Shown piece after piece: positions 1 to 6,642 of a DNA stretch of 8,999 nt; positions within the stretch are counted from its first letter, which is position 1, and each line of letters opens with the position of its first letter. Origin of the DNA: Pelotomaculum sp. UBA4789 (GTDB taxonomy: Bacteria; Bacillota; Desulfotomaculia; Desulfotomaculales; Pelotomaculaceae). The position numbers and the translations under genes are program-made. The stretch covers positions 1 through 8,999 of the forward strand of contig DHGV01000070.1 in the NCBI GenBank assembly GCA_002402945.1, in the 5' to 3' direction. Under the pieces are notes generated by a model. That model did no database searches. It saw nothing but the letters and a program-made list of their open reading frames with translations, and was not told the DNA's origin.

Positions 1-38
1 GGCCCCGGAAACAGGTGGCATCGGCTTATTTTTTTGGA

Positions 39-61
39 TTAATTGAAAAAGTAATTTCCAC
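39..61 (-). repeat. IS flanking repeat copy L1 (left outer end)
   Basis: Read on the minus strand this is GTGGAAATTACTTTTTCAAT followed by TAA. It is the only one of the six copies in minus orientation and pairs with copy R3 as the outer inverted repeat, 19 of 23 identical. Confidence 0.65.
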
Positions 62-77
62 CCTCTGGACATCCCTG

Positions 78-98
78 GCGGAAGTTAATTTTTCAAAA
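78..98 (+). repeat. IS flanking repeat copy L2
   Basis: Begins GCGGAAGTTAATTTTTCAAA and is in register with the other copies: GYGGA at the start and the CA dinucleotide at repeat positions 17-18. It lies upstream of the transposase gene, where it could serve as a transposase binding site or an operator. Confidence 0.55.
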
Positions 99-104
99 CC
101 GGAA

Positions 105-126
105 GTGGAAGTTACTTTGTCAGAAG
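105..126 (+). repeat. IS flanking repeat copy L3
   Basis: Begins GTGGAAGTTACTTTGTCAGA. It lies 27 bp downstream of L2 in the same orientation and ends 26 bp before the transposase start codon, so it probably overlaps the promoter or leader. Confidence 0.55.
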
Positions 127-152
127 GGTAAGATGGATGTGATGGTGCCTTT

Positions 153-1277
153 ATGAAGGCAAGCATAAACAAACATACCCACCTAACTTCAAATGACCGA
201 AGCATCATCCAGCAGAAACTCGTGGAAAGGGAATCATTCAAATCCATTGCCCGTGAGCTTGGCAAGGATTCTACCACTATTTTCAAGGAGGTCAAAAACC
301 ACATCCAATTCCGTAAGACAGGTTGTTACGGTAAACCTTATAATGACTGTCTGAACCGAATGGGCTGCAGCGCACAGCATCTTTGCGGCAACCGGCAATG
401 CAGGCGTTACTACTGCTTCTGCAATTCCCATAGCTGTGCGTCCTTATGTCCAGGTTATCAGGTTGTGATCTGCCCCAGGCTTGCCAAACCGCCCTATGTC
501 TGCAATGGCTGCGAGAAAAGGAAATCCTGCACGCTGGAGAAAAGGATCTATTCTGCGGGCCACGCACATAAGGAATACGAGGAAATACGCTCTGAAGCCC
601 GTCGGGTCGTACGCATGGGGAAGCGAAAAAGGAAGAAAGACACCTTCAAAGTGGACAAAAAATGCCGCATCAATCGAAATTACCAGGATTTTCAGCAGTT
701 CATGTCAGAGCATCCGGGTCTGCCCATCGTGGAAATGGACTCCGTCGAGGGGACTAAGGGGGGCAAGGTGTTGCTGACACTCCATTTTGTGGTGCCTCAG
801 CTGATGCTAGCCTTCATCAGGGAGGCCAACACATCCCAGTCTGTTATAGACATCTTCAACAAGCTGTACCAAGAGTTGCAACCAGAGGTTTTCCGCAAAC
901 TGTTCCCGGTCCTTCTTGGCGATAACGGCAGTGAGTTTTCCCATCCAACAGCCATTGAAAATGATTTGCAGGGTCACCAGAGAGCACGGGTCTTTTACTG
1001 CGATCCCCAGGCTTCCTACCAGAAAGGTGCAGCCGAAAATAACCACACTTTTATCCGGCGGATCATTCCCAAGAGCACTTCCCTGGATAGTTTCACTCAG
1101 AAGGATATCAGCCTGATGATGAATCACATCAACTCCTATAGCCGGCAGAATCTCGGCGACAAGACGCCTTATGCTGTTTTTGCCGCACTCTATGGAGATG
1201 AAATTTTAAGAAGAATGGGTGCAGACCTCATCCCGAACGATAAGGTTACTCTGCACCCATCTCTTCTTAAAAAATAA
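153..1277 (+). CDS. IS30-family transposase, intact
   Basis: This is a DDE transposase that would cut and join the ends of its own element. Residues about 8-50 form the IS30 helix-turn-helix (SFKSIARELGKDSTTIFKEV). Residues 58-126 are cysteine-rich, with 13 Cys including KPPYVCNGC at 113-120, and look like a zinc-binding insert. A basic stretch at 153-170 follows (RMGKRKRKK). The catalytic core shows D196 (VEMDSVEG), D257 (LLGDNGSEF) and E295 (KGAAENNH), the expected DDE triad. The end, HPSLLKK, looks like a normal C-terminus, so the protein appears full length. ATG at 153 is the only possible start, because a stop lies in frame at 129-131. The ribosome site is weak (GGTG five bases upstream), consistent with low expression. 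Family assignment is secure; the zinc role of the Cys region is inference. Confidence 0.93.
   Translation: MKASINKHTHLTSNDRSIIQQKLVERESFKSIARELGKDSTTIFKEVKNHIQFRKTGCYGKPYNDCLNRMGCSAQHLCGNRQCRRYYCFCNSHSCASLCPGYQVVICPRLAKPPYVCNGCEKRKSCTLEKRIYSAGHAHKEYEEIRSEARRVVRMGKRKRKKDTFKVDKKCRINRNYQDFQQFMSEHPGLPIVEMDSVEGTKGGKVLLTLHFVVPQLMLAFIREANTSQSVIDIFNKLYQELQPEVFRKLFPVLLGDNGSEFSHPTAIENDLQGHQRARVFYCDPQASYQKGAAENNHTFIRRIIPKSTSLDSFTQKDISLMMNHINSYSRQNLGDKTPYAVFAALYGDEILRRMGADLIPNDKVTLHPSLLKK
1204..1272. repeat. Long inverted repeat inside the transposase 3' end
   Basis: The left arm is 1204-1225 and the right arm 1250-1272, separated by 24 bases. The inner part pairs perfectly (ATGGGTGCAGA with TCTGCACCCAT). 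The outer part pairs as TTTTAAGAA with TTCTTAAAA, interrupted only by a small internal loop. The structure lies in the last ~25 codons of the transposase gene, so both arms also encode protein. No T-run follows on the plus strand, so it is not a standard terminator for the transposase. Confidence 0.7.
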
Positions 1278-1332
1278 CTATTTGACGAGAGGCGCCATCC
1301 GTAATTAAACAATCAAAGTGTTCTAAGAGGGG

Positions 1333-1353
1333 GCGGAATTTACTCTTGCAAAA
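1333..1353 (+). repeat. IS flanking repeat copy R1
   Basis: Begins GCGGAATTTACTCTTGCAAA. It is 56 bp past the transposase stop and in the same register and orientation as L2 and L3. Confidence 0.55.
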
Positions 1354-1506
1354 AGTCAGCAAAATCCCACCCTTTGCTCACTATACCCAAAAAGGGGACG
1401 AATATTTGCCTCCGTCAATTTTATTGTACCACTTCGAGAACAAAAATCACCTAATAAACTATCAGAAAAGCCCGTTGTTTCAATGATATTTCAGATTATA
1501 AATTCA

Positions 1507-1528
1507 GTGGAAGTCAGTTTTGCAAAGT
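1507..1528 (+). repeat. IS flanking repeat copy R2
   Basis: Begins GTGGAAGTCAGTTTTGCAAA. It forms a tandem pair with R3 at a period of 20 bp, the two sharing the bases GT. Confidence 0.55.
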
Positions 1529-1549
1529 GGATTTTAACTTTTCAATTAA
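1527..1549 (+). repeat. IS flanking repeat copy R3 (right outer end)
   Basis: Begins GTGGATTTTAACTTTTCAAT and ends TTAA. Its reverse complement matches the left outer end L1 at 19 of 23 positions, which is why it is proposed as the right terminus of the element. Confidence 0.65.
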
Positions 1550-1602
1550 CCTACAACTTTGATCCATAATATTCTGTATATTTCCTGATTATAAATAATC
1601 AT

Positions 1603-1626
1603 AAAAAAAGCGCTTGCGCGCTTTTT
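1603..1626 (-). terminator. Intrinsic terminator of tyrS, possibly bidirectional
   Basis: A hairpin with stem AAAAAGCGC / GCGCTTTTT and a four-base loop, with a T-run on both strands. It lies 13 bp past the tyrS stop on the minus strand and would also block transcription leaving the insertion sequence on the plus strand. Confidence 0.88.
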
Positions 1627-1639
1627 AGGGATCGTTTTT

Positions 1640-2854
1640 TTATATAACTATCTGAAAGAACTTTCTTTTGCCGACCTGAATGATCATACCGTTGGAAGGC
1701 CTGATGATAATGTTGGGATCATCAATTTTGGTCCCGTCAACCTTCACCCCGCCCTGCACGATCAAGCGCCTGGCCTCGCTGGTACTGCTGACGCTGCCGG
1801 CAGCAGCCATTAATTTCGGCAGCCATACTTCCTCCAGCATATCTTCACTTGGCCTGAATTCAGGGACCTCATCAGGCAGGTCTTTTTGCTGGAACATCCT
1901 CTTAAACTCTTCTTCGGCCGCCTTCGCCTGTTCGCTATCATGGTATTGAGTCACTATTTCCCTAGCCAGTCTCATTTTAACATCTCTCGGGTGGAGGCCG
2001 CCGTTCTTAAGGCCTGTTTCTATGGCGCGCAGCTCTTCCAGGGACACGGCTGTAACCAGTTCAAAATACCTGAGCATCAGCTCATCCGGCAGGGACATGG
2101 TTTTACCGTACATCTCACGGGGCGCTTCATCAATACCAATATAGTTGCCCAGGCTCTTGCTCATTTTATGAATTCCATCCAGACCTTCCAAAATGGGCAT
2201 CATAATAGCCACCTGCTGCTTTTGGCCATATTCTTTTTGCAGCGTGCGGCCCATTAGCAGGTTGAACTTCTGATCGGTCCCGCCCAACTCCACGTCTGCT
2301 TTTAGCGCAACAGAATCATAGCCCTGCATCAGCGGGTAAAACAGCTCATGGATGCTGATAGGCAGGTTTTCTTTGAACCGCTTGTGAAAATCATCCCGTT
2401 CCAGCATCCTGGCCAGGGTATACTTGGCCGCCAGCTCGATGACCTGGACAAAATTCAGCGGCGCCAGCCACTGGCTGTTGAAAACAACCCTGGTTTTTTC
2501 GGAATCCAGGATTTTAAATATCTGTCTTTCATAAGTCTTGGCATTAGCCATAACCTGTTCTTCGGTAAGCTGTTTGCGTGTTTCCGACTTGCCGGTCGGA
2601 TCACCGATCCTGGCGGTAAAATCGCCGAGGATCAATATAACCTGGTGTCCAAGATCCTGGAACTGCCTGAGTTTTTGTAAAACCACTGTATGGCCCAGGT
2701 GAATATCCGGGGCGGTCGGGTCAAGCCCAAGCTTAATGGTAAGCGGCCTGTTGTTTTCAATAGAAGACTTCAGCTTATCTATCAGTTCTGTCTCCGGAAC
2801 AATTTCCACTGTGCCCCTCTTTATAATTTCCAGTTGCTGATCAAAGGTAAGCAA
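1640..2854 (-). CDS. tyrS: Tyrosyl-tRNA synthetase
   Basis: Class I aminoacyl-tRNA synthetase that activates tyrosine with ATP and charges tRNA-Tyr in the cytoplasm. The catalytic domain shows the HIGH-type signature HLGHT (52-56, after GLDPTAPDI) and KMSKS (230-234, in IHKMSKSLGN), with the tyrosine pocket around YPLMQGYDS (173-181) and GGTDQKFN (191-198). The C-terminal ~65 residues form an S4-like RNA-binding domain (RRLIVQGGVKVDG). The KMSKS form and 404-residue length fit the type 2 (TyrZ-like) bacterial enzyme rather than the E. coli type. The start codon is TTG at 2854-2852, with GGAAAGGGG seven bases upstream; no ATG or GTG is better placed. The gene is monocistronic, with its own promoter and terminator. 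The ~38-base leader is too short for a T-box, so tyrosine-responsive T-box control, common for Firmicute synthetases, is not visible. Confidence 0.97.
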   Translation of the reverse strand: MLTFDQQLEIIKRGTVEIVPETELIDKLKSSIENNRPLTIKLGLDPTAPDIHLGHTVVLQKLRQFQDLGHQVILILGDFTARIGDPTGKSETRKQLTEEQVMANAKTYERQIFKILDSEKTRVVFNSQWLAPLNFVQVIELAAKYTLARMLERDDFHKRFKENLPISIHELFYPLMQGYDSVALKADVELGGTDQKFNLLMGRTLQKEYGQKQQVAIMMPILEGLDGIHKMSKSLGNYIGIDEAPREMYGKTMSLPDELMLRYFELVTAVSLEELRAIETGLKNGGLHPRDVKMRLAREIVTQYHDSEQAKAAEEEFKRMFQQKDLPDEVPEFRPSEDMLEEVWLPKLMAAAGSVSSTSEARRLIVQGGVKVDGTKIDDPNIIIRPSNGMIIQVGKRKFFQIVI

Positions 2855-2898
2855 ACCAATACCCCTTTCCCAAAAGCCAGTCTACAAAAATCTCATTT

Positions 2899-2928
2899 AT
2901 TATACCAGTATTTTTAGTGCTAAATCAA
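2899..2928 (-). promoter_or_regulatory. Extended -10 sigma-A promoter of tyrS
   Basis: On the minus strand the -35 is TTGATT (2928-2923). After an 18-base spacer comes the -10 TATAAT (2904-2899), preceded by TGG, giving an extended -10. Transcription would start near 2892, about 38 bases before the TTG codon. Confidence 0.8.
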
Positions 2929-2988
2929 CAACCTTCCGCCAGTAAGCCATATTCGGTAAAAGCATGCCAGATCCCGCCTTTACAATTA

Positions 2989-3017
2989 TTGAAAGACAAC
3001 AGATAATATTATATAAT
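2989..3017 (+). promoter_or_regulatory. Sigma-A promoter of htpX
   Basis: TTGAAA at 2989-2994, a 17-base spacer and a perfect TATAAT at 3012-3017. This is a near-consensus vegetative promoter with transcription expected near 3024, about 38 bases before htpX. No CIRCE-type inverted repeat or other heat-shock operator is visible beside it. Confidence 0.85.
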
Positions 3018-3061
3018 GCTTAAGTATATTAAATACCAATTTATATGCGGAGGTAAGTAGA

Positions 3062-3916
3062 ATGAACAACATAAAAGCATTCCTATTGATGGGATTCCTA
3101 ACTGTACTGCTCGTACTGATTGGTAATGCGGTCGGCGGCAGTTCCGGCGCCATGTTGTTTTTTGGCATCGCTCTGGTAATGAACTTTATCACTTTCTTCT
3201 TCAGTGACAAGATTGCTATCAAAATGACCCACTCTCGCCCTGTTTTAGAGAGCGAAGCACCTGAGCTCTATGATATAGTGCGGCGCCTGTCCGGGCAGGC
3301 CGGCATTCCCATGCCGAGTATTTTTATCACGCCGTCACAGCAGCCAAACGCCTTTGCTACCGGGCGGGGCCCTGCACATGCCGCTGTAGCTGTAACCGAA
3401 GGGATCATGGGCCTTTTGAGCCGCACAGAACTGGAAGGCGTGCTGGCCCATGAACTGAGCCATGTCAAGAACCGTGACGTCCTGATCGGGACCATCGCCG
3501 CCTCACTGGCCGGAGCCATTACCATGATCGCCAATATGCTGCAGTGGGGATTGATCTTCGGCGGTATAGGCGGCAGCGACGATGAAGGCGGCGGCGGCAT
3601 TTTGGGCCTTGCCGGCACACTGCTGATGATCATTTTAGCGCCTATCGCAGCCATGCTGATCCAGATGGCCATATCGCGCTCCAGGGAGTTTGAGGCTGAC
3701 GCAGACGGCGCTCACATTGCCGGCCGTTCAGAAGGTCTGGCCGGCGCCCTGCTAAAATTGGAACGGGGCGCCCAGCAGATCCCCATGCAGGTCAATCCTG
3801 CGGCTTCACACTTGTTTATTGTAAACCCTCTCTCCGGTCAAGCTATGGCGCGGCTGTTCAGCACCCACCCACCAATAGAGGAAAGGGTCAGGCGTCTGGA
3901 AGAAATGAAAATCTAA
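3062..3916 (+). CDS. htpX: Membrane zinc metalloprotease HtpX homologue
   Basis: M48-family protease embedded in the cytoplasmic membrane, with its active site facing the cytoplasm; in E. coli HtpX takes part in membrane protein quality control together with FtsH. Two N-terminal membrane helices (about 5-24 and 29-48) precede the catalytic domain. The zinc motif HELSH is at 130-134, with the third ligand probably E209 in SREFEADAD. Two more hydrophobic segments lie at about 140-168 and 180-203, separated by a Gly/Asp-rich loop (GGSDDEGGGG). Length (284) is normal for the family. ATG at 3062 has an excellent GGAGGT ribosome site seven bases upstream. The gene stands alone, divergent from tyrS and convergent with the sdh operon. 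Substrate specificity cannot be read from sequence. Confidence 0.96.
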   Translation: MNNIKAFLLMGFLTVLLVLIGNAVGGSSGAMLFFGIALVMNFITFFFSDKIAIKMTHSRPVLESEAPELYDIVRRLSGQAGIPMPSIFITPSQQPNAFATGRGPAHAAVAVTEGIMGLLSRTELEGVLAHELSHVKNRDVLIGTIAASLAGAITMIANMLQWGLIFGGIGGSDDEGGGGILGLAGTLLMIILAPIAAMLIQMAISRSREFEADADGAHIAGRSEGLAGALLKLERGAQQIPMQVNPAASHLFIVNPLSGQAMARLFSTHPPIEERVRRLEEMKI

Positions 3917-3987
3917 GGCAGCCATGATCGCGAATAAGATTCTACACTTCGTTTAGAACGACATTAGAAAATCTAAGTGATTAACAA

Positions 3988-4018
3988 AAACCCCGTGGGG
4001 CTGTACCCCACGGGGTTT
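3988..4018. terminator. Bidirectional terminator between htpX and sdhB
   Basis: A perfect 13-bp stem (AAACCCCGTGGGG / CCCCACGGGGTTT) with a five-base loop. On the plus strand it is followed by TTTCATTTTTG and on the minus strand by a T-run of five, so it can end both htpX and the convergent sdh transcript. Confidence 0.93.
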
Positions 4019-4038
4019 CATTTTTGCTTTACAGCTTA

Positions 4039-4785
4039 CTAGAGCTTGATTCCAGGGAATGTCAGCTTCAGGCCGGCTCCCGCCATCTTGCGGCGCACAA
4101 AAGCCAGGTTTTCCTGCAGTGGCAGTTCCATCGGACACATGTCGTCGCAGGCCATCAGGCCGACGCAGCCAAACGTTCCGCCTTCATCACCGACCACCTC
4201 AAAGTACTCGGCATCCGCGCGCTCATCACGCGGGTCGATGATAAAGCGGCATACCCTGTTGATCCCTGTTGCGCCCATGAAGTCATCACGGATATTGGCA
4301 GTTATGCAGCAAGCCACACAGCAGCCGCACTCGACGCAGCGCTCAGGCTCGTATATTTCTTCAGCGATTTTGTTATCCATTCTGACTTCCAGGGCGTTGA
4401 AATCAAACTTCTTGGTTGTGTGGATCCAGGCTTCAGTCCTCATCTGTAAATCCCTGAACCATTTACCGGTATCGACTGACAGGTCACCGATCAGCTTGAA
4501 GACCGGCAGAGGCATCACAGTGAAATGGCTCGGCAGGTTTCTGGTCATGGTCTTGCAAGCCAGCCTGGGCCGGCCGTTGATAAGCATGGCGCAGGAACCG
4601 CAGATAGCCGCGCGGCAGACGAAGTCAAATACTAATGTAGGATCGAGTTTCTCGCGAATATCATTAAGCGCGATAAATAAAGTCATGCCTTCATATTCTT
4701 CTAGTTTATAATCCTGCATCCTTGGCTTGTCGCCTGGAATATTCGGATTAAAGCGAAAACAAGATATTGTTATCTGGCGTCCCAT
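4039..4785 (-). CDS. sdhB: Succinate dehydrogenase/fumarate reductase iron-sulfur subunit
   Basis: Electron-transfer subunit carrying electrons between the flavoprotein and the membrane cytochrome. The [2Fe-2S] ligands are C57, C62, C65 and C77 (CRAAICGSC...C). The second domain carries C150, C153 and C156 plus C217, expected for [4Fe-4S], and C160, C207 and C213, expected for [3Fe-4S]. The C160 position lacks the Pro that follows it in E. coli SdhB. The C-terminal pattern FGCVGLMACDDMCPMELPLQ resembles Wolinella FrdB more than Bacillus SdhB. Length (248) is usual. ATG at 4785 has a purine-rich AAGGAGGAGGG site upstream. The gene follows sdhA by 30 bases and is last in the operon, ending at the shared terminator. 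Direction (succinate oxidation or fumarate reduction) cannot be told from sequence; frdB is an equally valid name. Confidence 0.95.
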   Translation of the reverse strand: MGRQITISCFRFNPNIPGDKPRMQDYKLEEYEGMTLFIALNDIREKLDPTLVFDFVCRAAICGSCAMLINGRPRLACKTMTRNLPSHFTVMPLPVFKLIGDLSVDTGKWFRDLQMRTEAWIHTTKKFDFNALEVRMDNKIAEEIYEPERCVECGCCVACCITANIRDDFMGATGINRVCRFIIDPRDERADAEYFEVVGDEGGTFGCVGLMACDDMCPMELPLQENLAFVRRKMAGAGLKLTFPGIKL

Positions 4786-4815
4786 ACTTTTCTTTGCCCT
4801 CCTCCTTGAACTACG

Positions 4816-6642
4816 TTATTTCTTCACTGGTCCCGCACTCGCTTCGCCGTAACCACGGTCGCCAGGAGGCAGCAGTGGAGTTGCAACAGGCTCGTAGTCA
4901 AGCGTGGGCAGGTCGGCTCCTTCTTTCCAGTAGGCCAGCGTCCGCTTGAGCCAATTTGCGTCATCCCGTTTCGGAAAGTCTTCCCGGAAGTGGCTGCCCC
5001 GGCTCTCAGTACGCATTAATGCGCCGTAAGCTACGCAGAGTGCTGTGCGGACTTGTCCCGGCATTTTGATCGCCAGCGCCAGTTCTGGATTGGCGCCCTG
5101 GCCGGAGGAACGGAGGCCAATCTTGAGTGAACGCTTGTACAGTTCTTGCAGCTTTGCCACGCCCTGCTCAAGAGCTTTACCTGTCCGGAAAATATGGACG
5201 TGTTCCATCATCGTTGTCCCCATAGCGGTTCTGATATCATATACGTTCTCTTTGCCGTTTTTACCGGAGATAAGGTTGTTAATATTCTCTTCTTCAAACT
5301 TGACGGCATCTTCAACAACCTTCATATTGAAGTCCTGGGTCGCGCCGAGAGTGTACTTGGCAACTTGCTTGCCGCAAATGTAGCCGGCAGTAACAGTCTC
5401 AGCCAGTGAGTTGCCGCCCAGGCGGTTGAATCCGTGCAGGTCCCAGCAGGCAGCTTCGCCCATGGCGAATAGTCCTTTGAGTCCATAAGCAGCGCCGTCT
5501 TTGTTGGTACGAACGCCGCCCATAGTATAGTGCTGGGTCGGAATGACCGGTACCAGTTCTTTGGCCGGGTCAACGCCATTGAAGTTCATGGCAATATTGG
5601 CAATCTCACGCAGGTTGGTCCAGACCCACTTTTGGCCCAGGTGGCGGATATCCAGCCACAGGTGCTGCTGGGTGGAGTATTTGCTGTCTACCCCGAAGCC
5701 GGCCCTGATATGCTGGACCATGCGGCGGGAAACAACGTCACGTGAGGCAAGTTCTTTCTTCTTGGGCTCATAATCAGGCATAAACCGGTGCATGTTTTTG
5801 TCCAGCAGGTAGCCGCCGTCACCACGCGCACCTTCAGTCATCAGGATGTAAACCGGGGGCATCCCTGTCGGGTGGAACTGAATCGCTTCCATGTTGCCGA
5901 GAGGAACGAGGCCGGTTTTGAGGGCGATTGCGCCACCGGTTCCTTCGCAAATAACGGCGTTGGTAGATGCCGCATATATACGGCCTGCGCCGCCTGTACC
6001 GATAATGGTTGACTTGGCGAGGTAAACATTTAATTCGCCGTTGCGCAGATCCCTGGCCACGCAACCGTAGCAGGTCACGCCATCATGGATCAGGGAAATA
6101 GCTTCTACCCGGTCATGGACGGGTATGTTCAGCTTGCAGACTACGGTGTCCACCACAAATACTACTGTATGGCCAGTGCCGTCAGAAGTGTAGCAACAGC
6201 GCCACTTGGCCGTGCCGCCGAAGTCACGGGCGGTGATTAAGCCTTCTTTTTCCTTGGTATCTTCGGTTTCAATACCGCTGGCGTATTTCTTTTTGCCGGC
6301 TGTAACCCGGTTCCAGGGCACGCCCCAGGAATCGAGCTGCCGAATCATGGAAGGAACAGTTTCACAGAACATCTTGGCGACTTCCTGATCGCAGCCCCAG
6401 TCAGAGCCTTTGACAGTGTCCTCAAAGTGGATCTGCGGGTTGTCGCCTTTGCCCATCGCAACGTTCCCGAGGGAAGCCTGCATGCCGCCCTGGGCAGCAG
6501 TGCTGTGTGAACGGCGCGGCGGTACTAAACTCAGGATAATAACACTCAGACCAGCTTGTGCAGCTTCAATAGCTGAACGGTTGGCAGCCAGGCCGGCGCC
6601 GATAACTAAAACATCACAGTAATGGGTATTTTTTGCACTCAA
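4816..6642 (-). CDS. sdhA: Succinate dehydrogenase/fumarate reductase flavoprotein subunit
   Basis: Catalytic subunit interconverting succinate and fumarate at a covalently bound FAD. The N-terminal dinucleotide fold (VLVIGAGLAANRSA, 11-24) is followed by RSHSTAAQGG with H46 as the FAD-linking histidine. Active-site candidates are H257 (QFHPTG), R273 (EGARGDGG), R301 (ELASRDVVSR), H371 (QHYTMGG) and R407 (GFNRLGGNS). By position and context, H46, H257, R301, H371 and R407 match the Wolinella fumarate reductase residues I recall. Length is 608, between Bacillus SdhA and Wolinella FrdA. The start codon is TTG at 6642-6640, overlapping the sdhC stop as TTGA. AGGGGG upstream lies inside the end of sdhC, so translational coupling is likely. 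In the FAD fold the third Gly of GxGxxG is Ala (GAGLAA). No twin-arginine or other export signal is present, so the enzyme faces the cytoplasm. Confidence 0.96.
   Translation of the reverse strand: MSAKNTHYCDVLVIGAGLAANRSAIEAAQAGLSVIILSLVPPRRSHSTAAQGGMQASLGNVAMGKGDNPQIHFEDTVKGSDWGCDQEVAKMFCETVPSMIRQLDSWGVPWNRVTAGKKKYASGIETEDTKEKEGLITARDFGGTAKWRCCYTSDGTGHTVVFVVDTVVCKLNIPVHDRVEAISLIHDGVTCYGCVARDLRNGELNVYLAKSTIIGTGGAGRIYAASTNAVICEGTGGAIALKTGLVPLGNMEAIQFHPTGMPPVYILMTEGARGDGGYLLDKNMHRFMPDYEPKKKELASRDVVSRRMVQHIRAGFGVDSKYSTQQHLWLDIRHLGQKWVWTNLREIANIAMNFNGVDPAKELVPVIPTQHYTMGGVRTNKDGAAYGLKGLFAMGEAACWDLHGFNRLGGNSLAETVTAGYICGKQVAKYTLGATQDFNMKVVEDAVKFEEENINNLISGKNGKENVYDIRTAMGTTMMEHVHIFRTGKALEQGVAKLQELYKRSLKIGLRSSGQGANPELALAIKMPGQVRTALCVAYGALMRTESRGSHFREDFPKRDDANWLKRTLAYWKEGADLPTLDYEPVATPLLPPGDRGYGEASAGPVKK

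Larger units (their letters stand above)
39..1549 (+). mobile_element. IS30-family insertion sequence, about 1.5 kb
   Basis: The element contains one intact IS30-type transposase gene. The proposed ends are the outermost copies of a flanking repeat. Bases 39-61 and the reverse complement of 1527-1549 match at 19 of 23 positions without gaps, as expected for imperfect terminal inverted repeats. The match weakens immediately outside (one of three bases), so the true ends may lie a base or two further out. I could not find a convincing short target duplication next to either end. About 270 bp of non-coding sequence lies between the transposase stop and the right end, which is long for this family, so the right boundary is less certain than the left. 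The element sits just downstream of the tyrS terminator and does not interrupt a recognisable gene. Confidence 0.55.
1278..1602. other. Non-coding stretch between transposase and tyrS terminator
   Basis: About 325 bases without a credible gene. It holds repeat copies R1, R2 and R3, which suggest that most of it (to about 1549) belongs to the insertion sequence. The remaining ~50 bases before the tyrS terminator are AT-rich with no recognised signal. Confidence 0.6.

Noticed and set aside
24..62. Target-site duplication flanking the insertion sequence
   Set aside because: Compared the bases outside 39 and 1549; no 2-8 bp match convincing enough to claim.
1494..1596. Repeated GATTATAAAT at 1494-1503 and 1587-1596
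   Set aside because: Ten AT-rich bases in an AT-rich region; likely chance.
2855..3060. T-box riboswitch upstream of tyrS
   Set aside because: Searched both strands for the T-box core (AGGGTGG / CCACCCT) and found none; the promoter at 2899-2928 leaves only about 38 bases of leader.
3268..3672. Long antisense frame inside htpX, and similar shadow frames in the sdh genes and tyrS
   Set aside because: Composition and repeats such as poly-Pro/Ser reflect the complement of the real gene; no ribosome site or family features.
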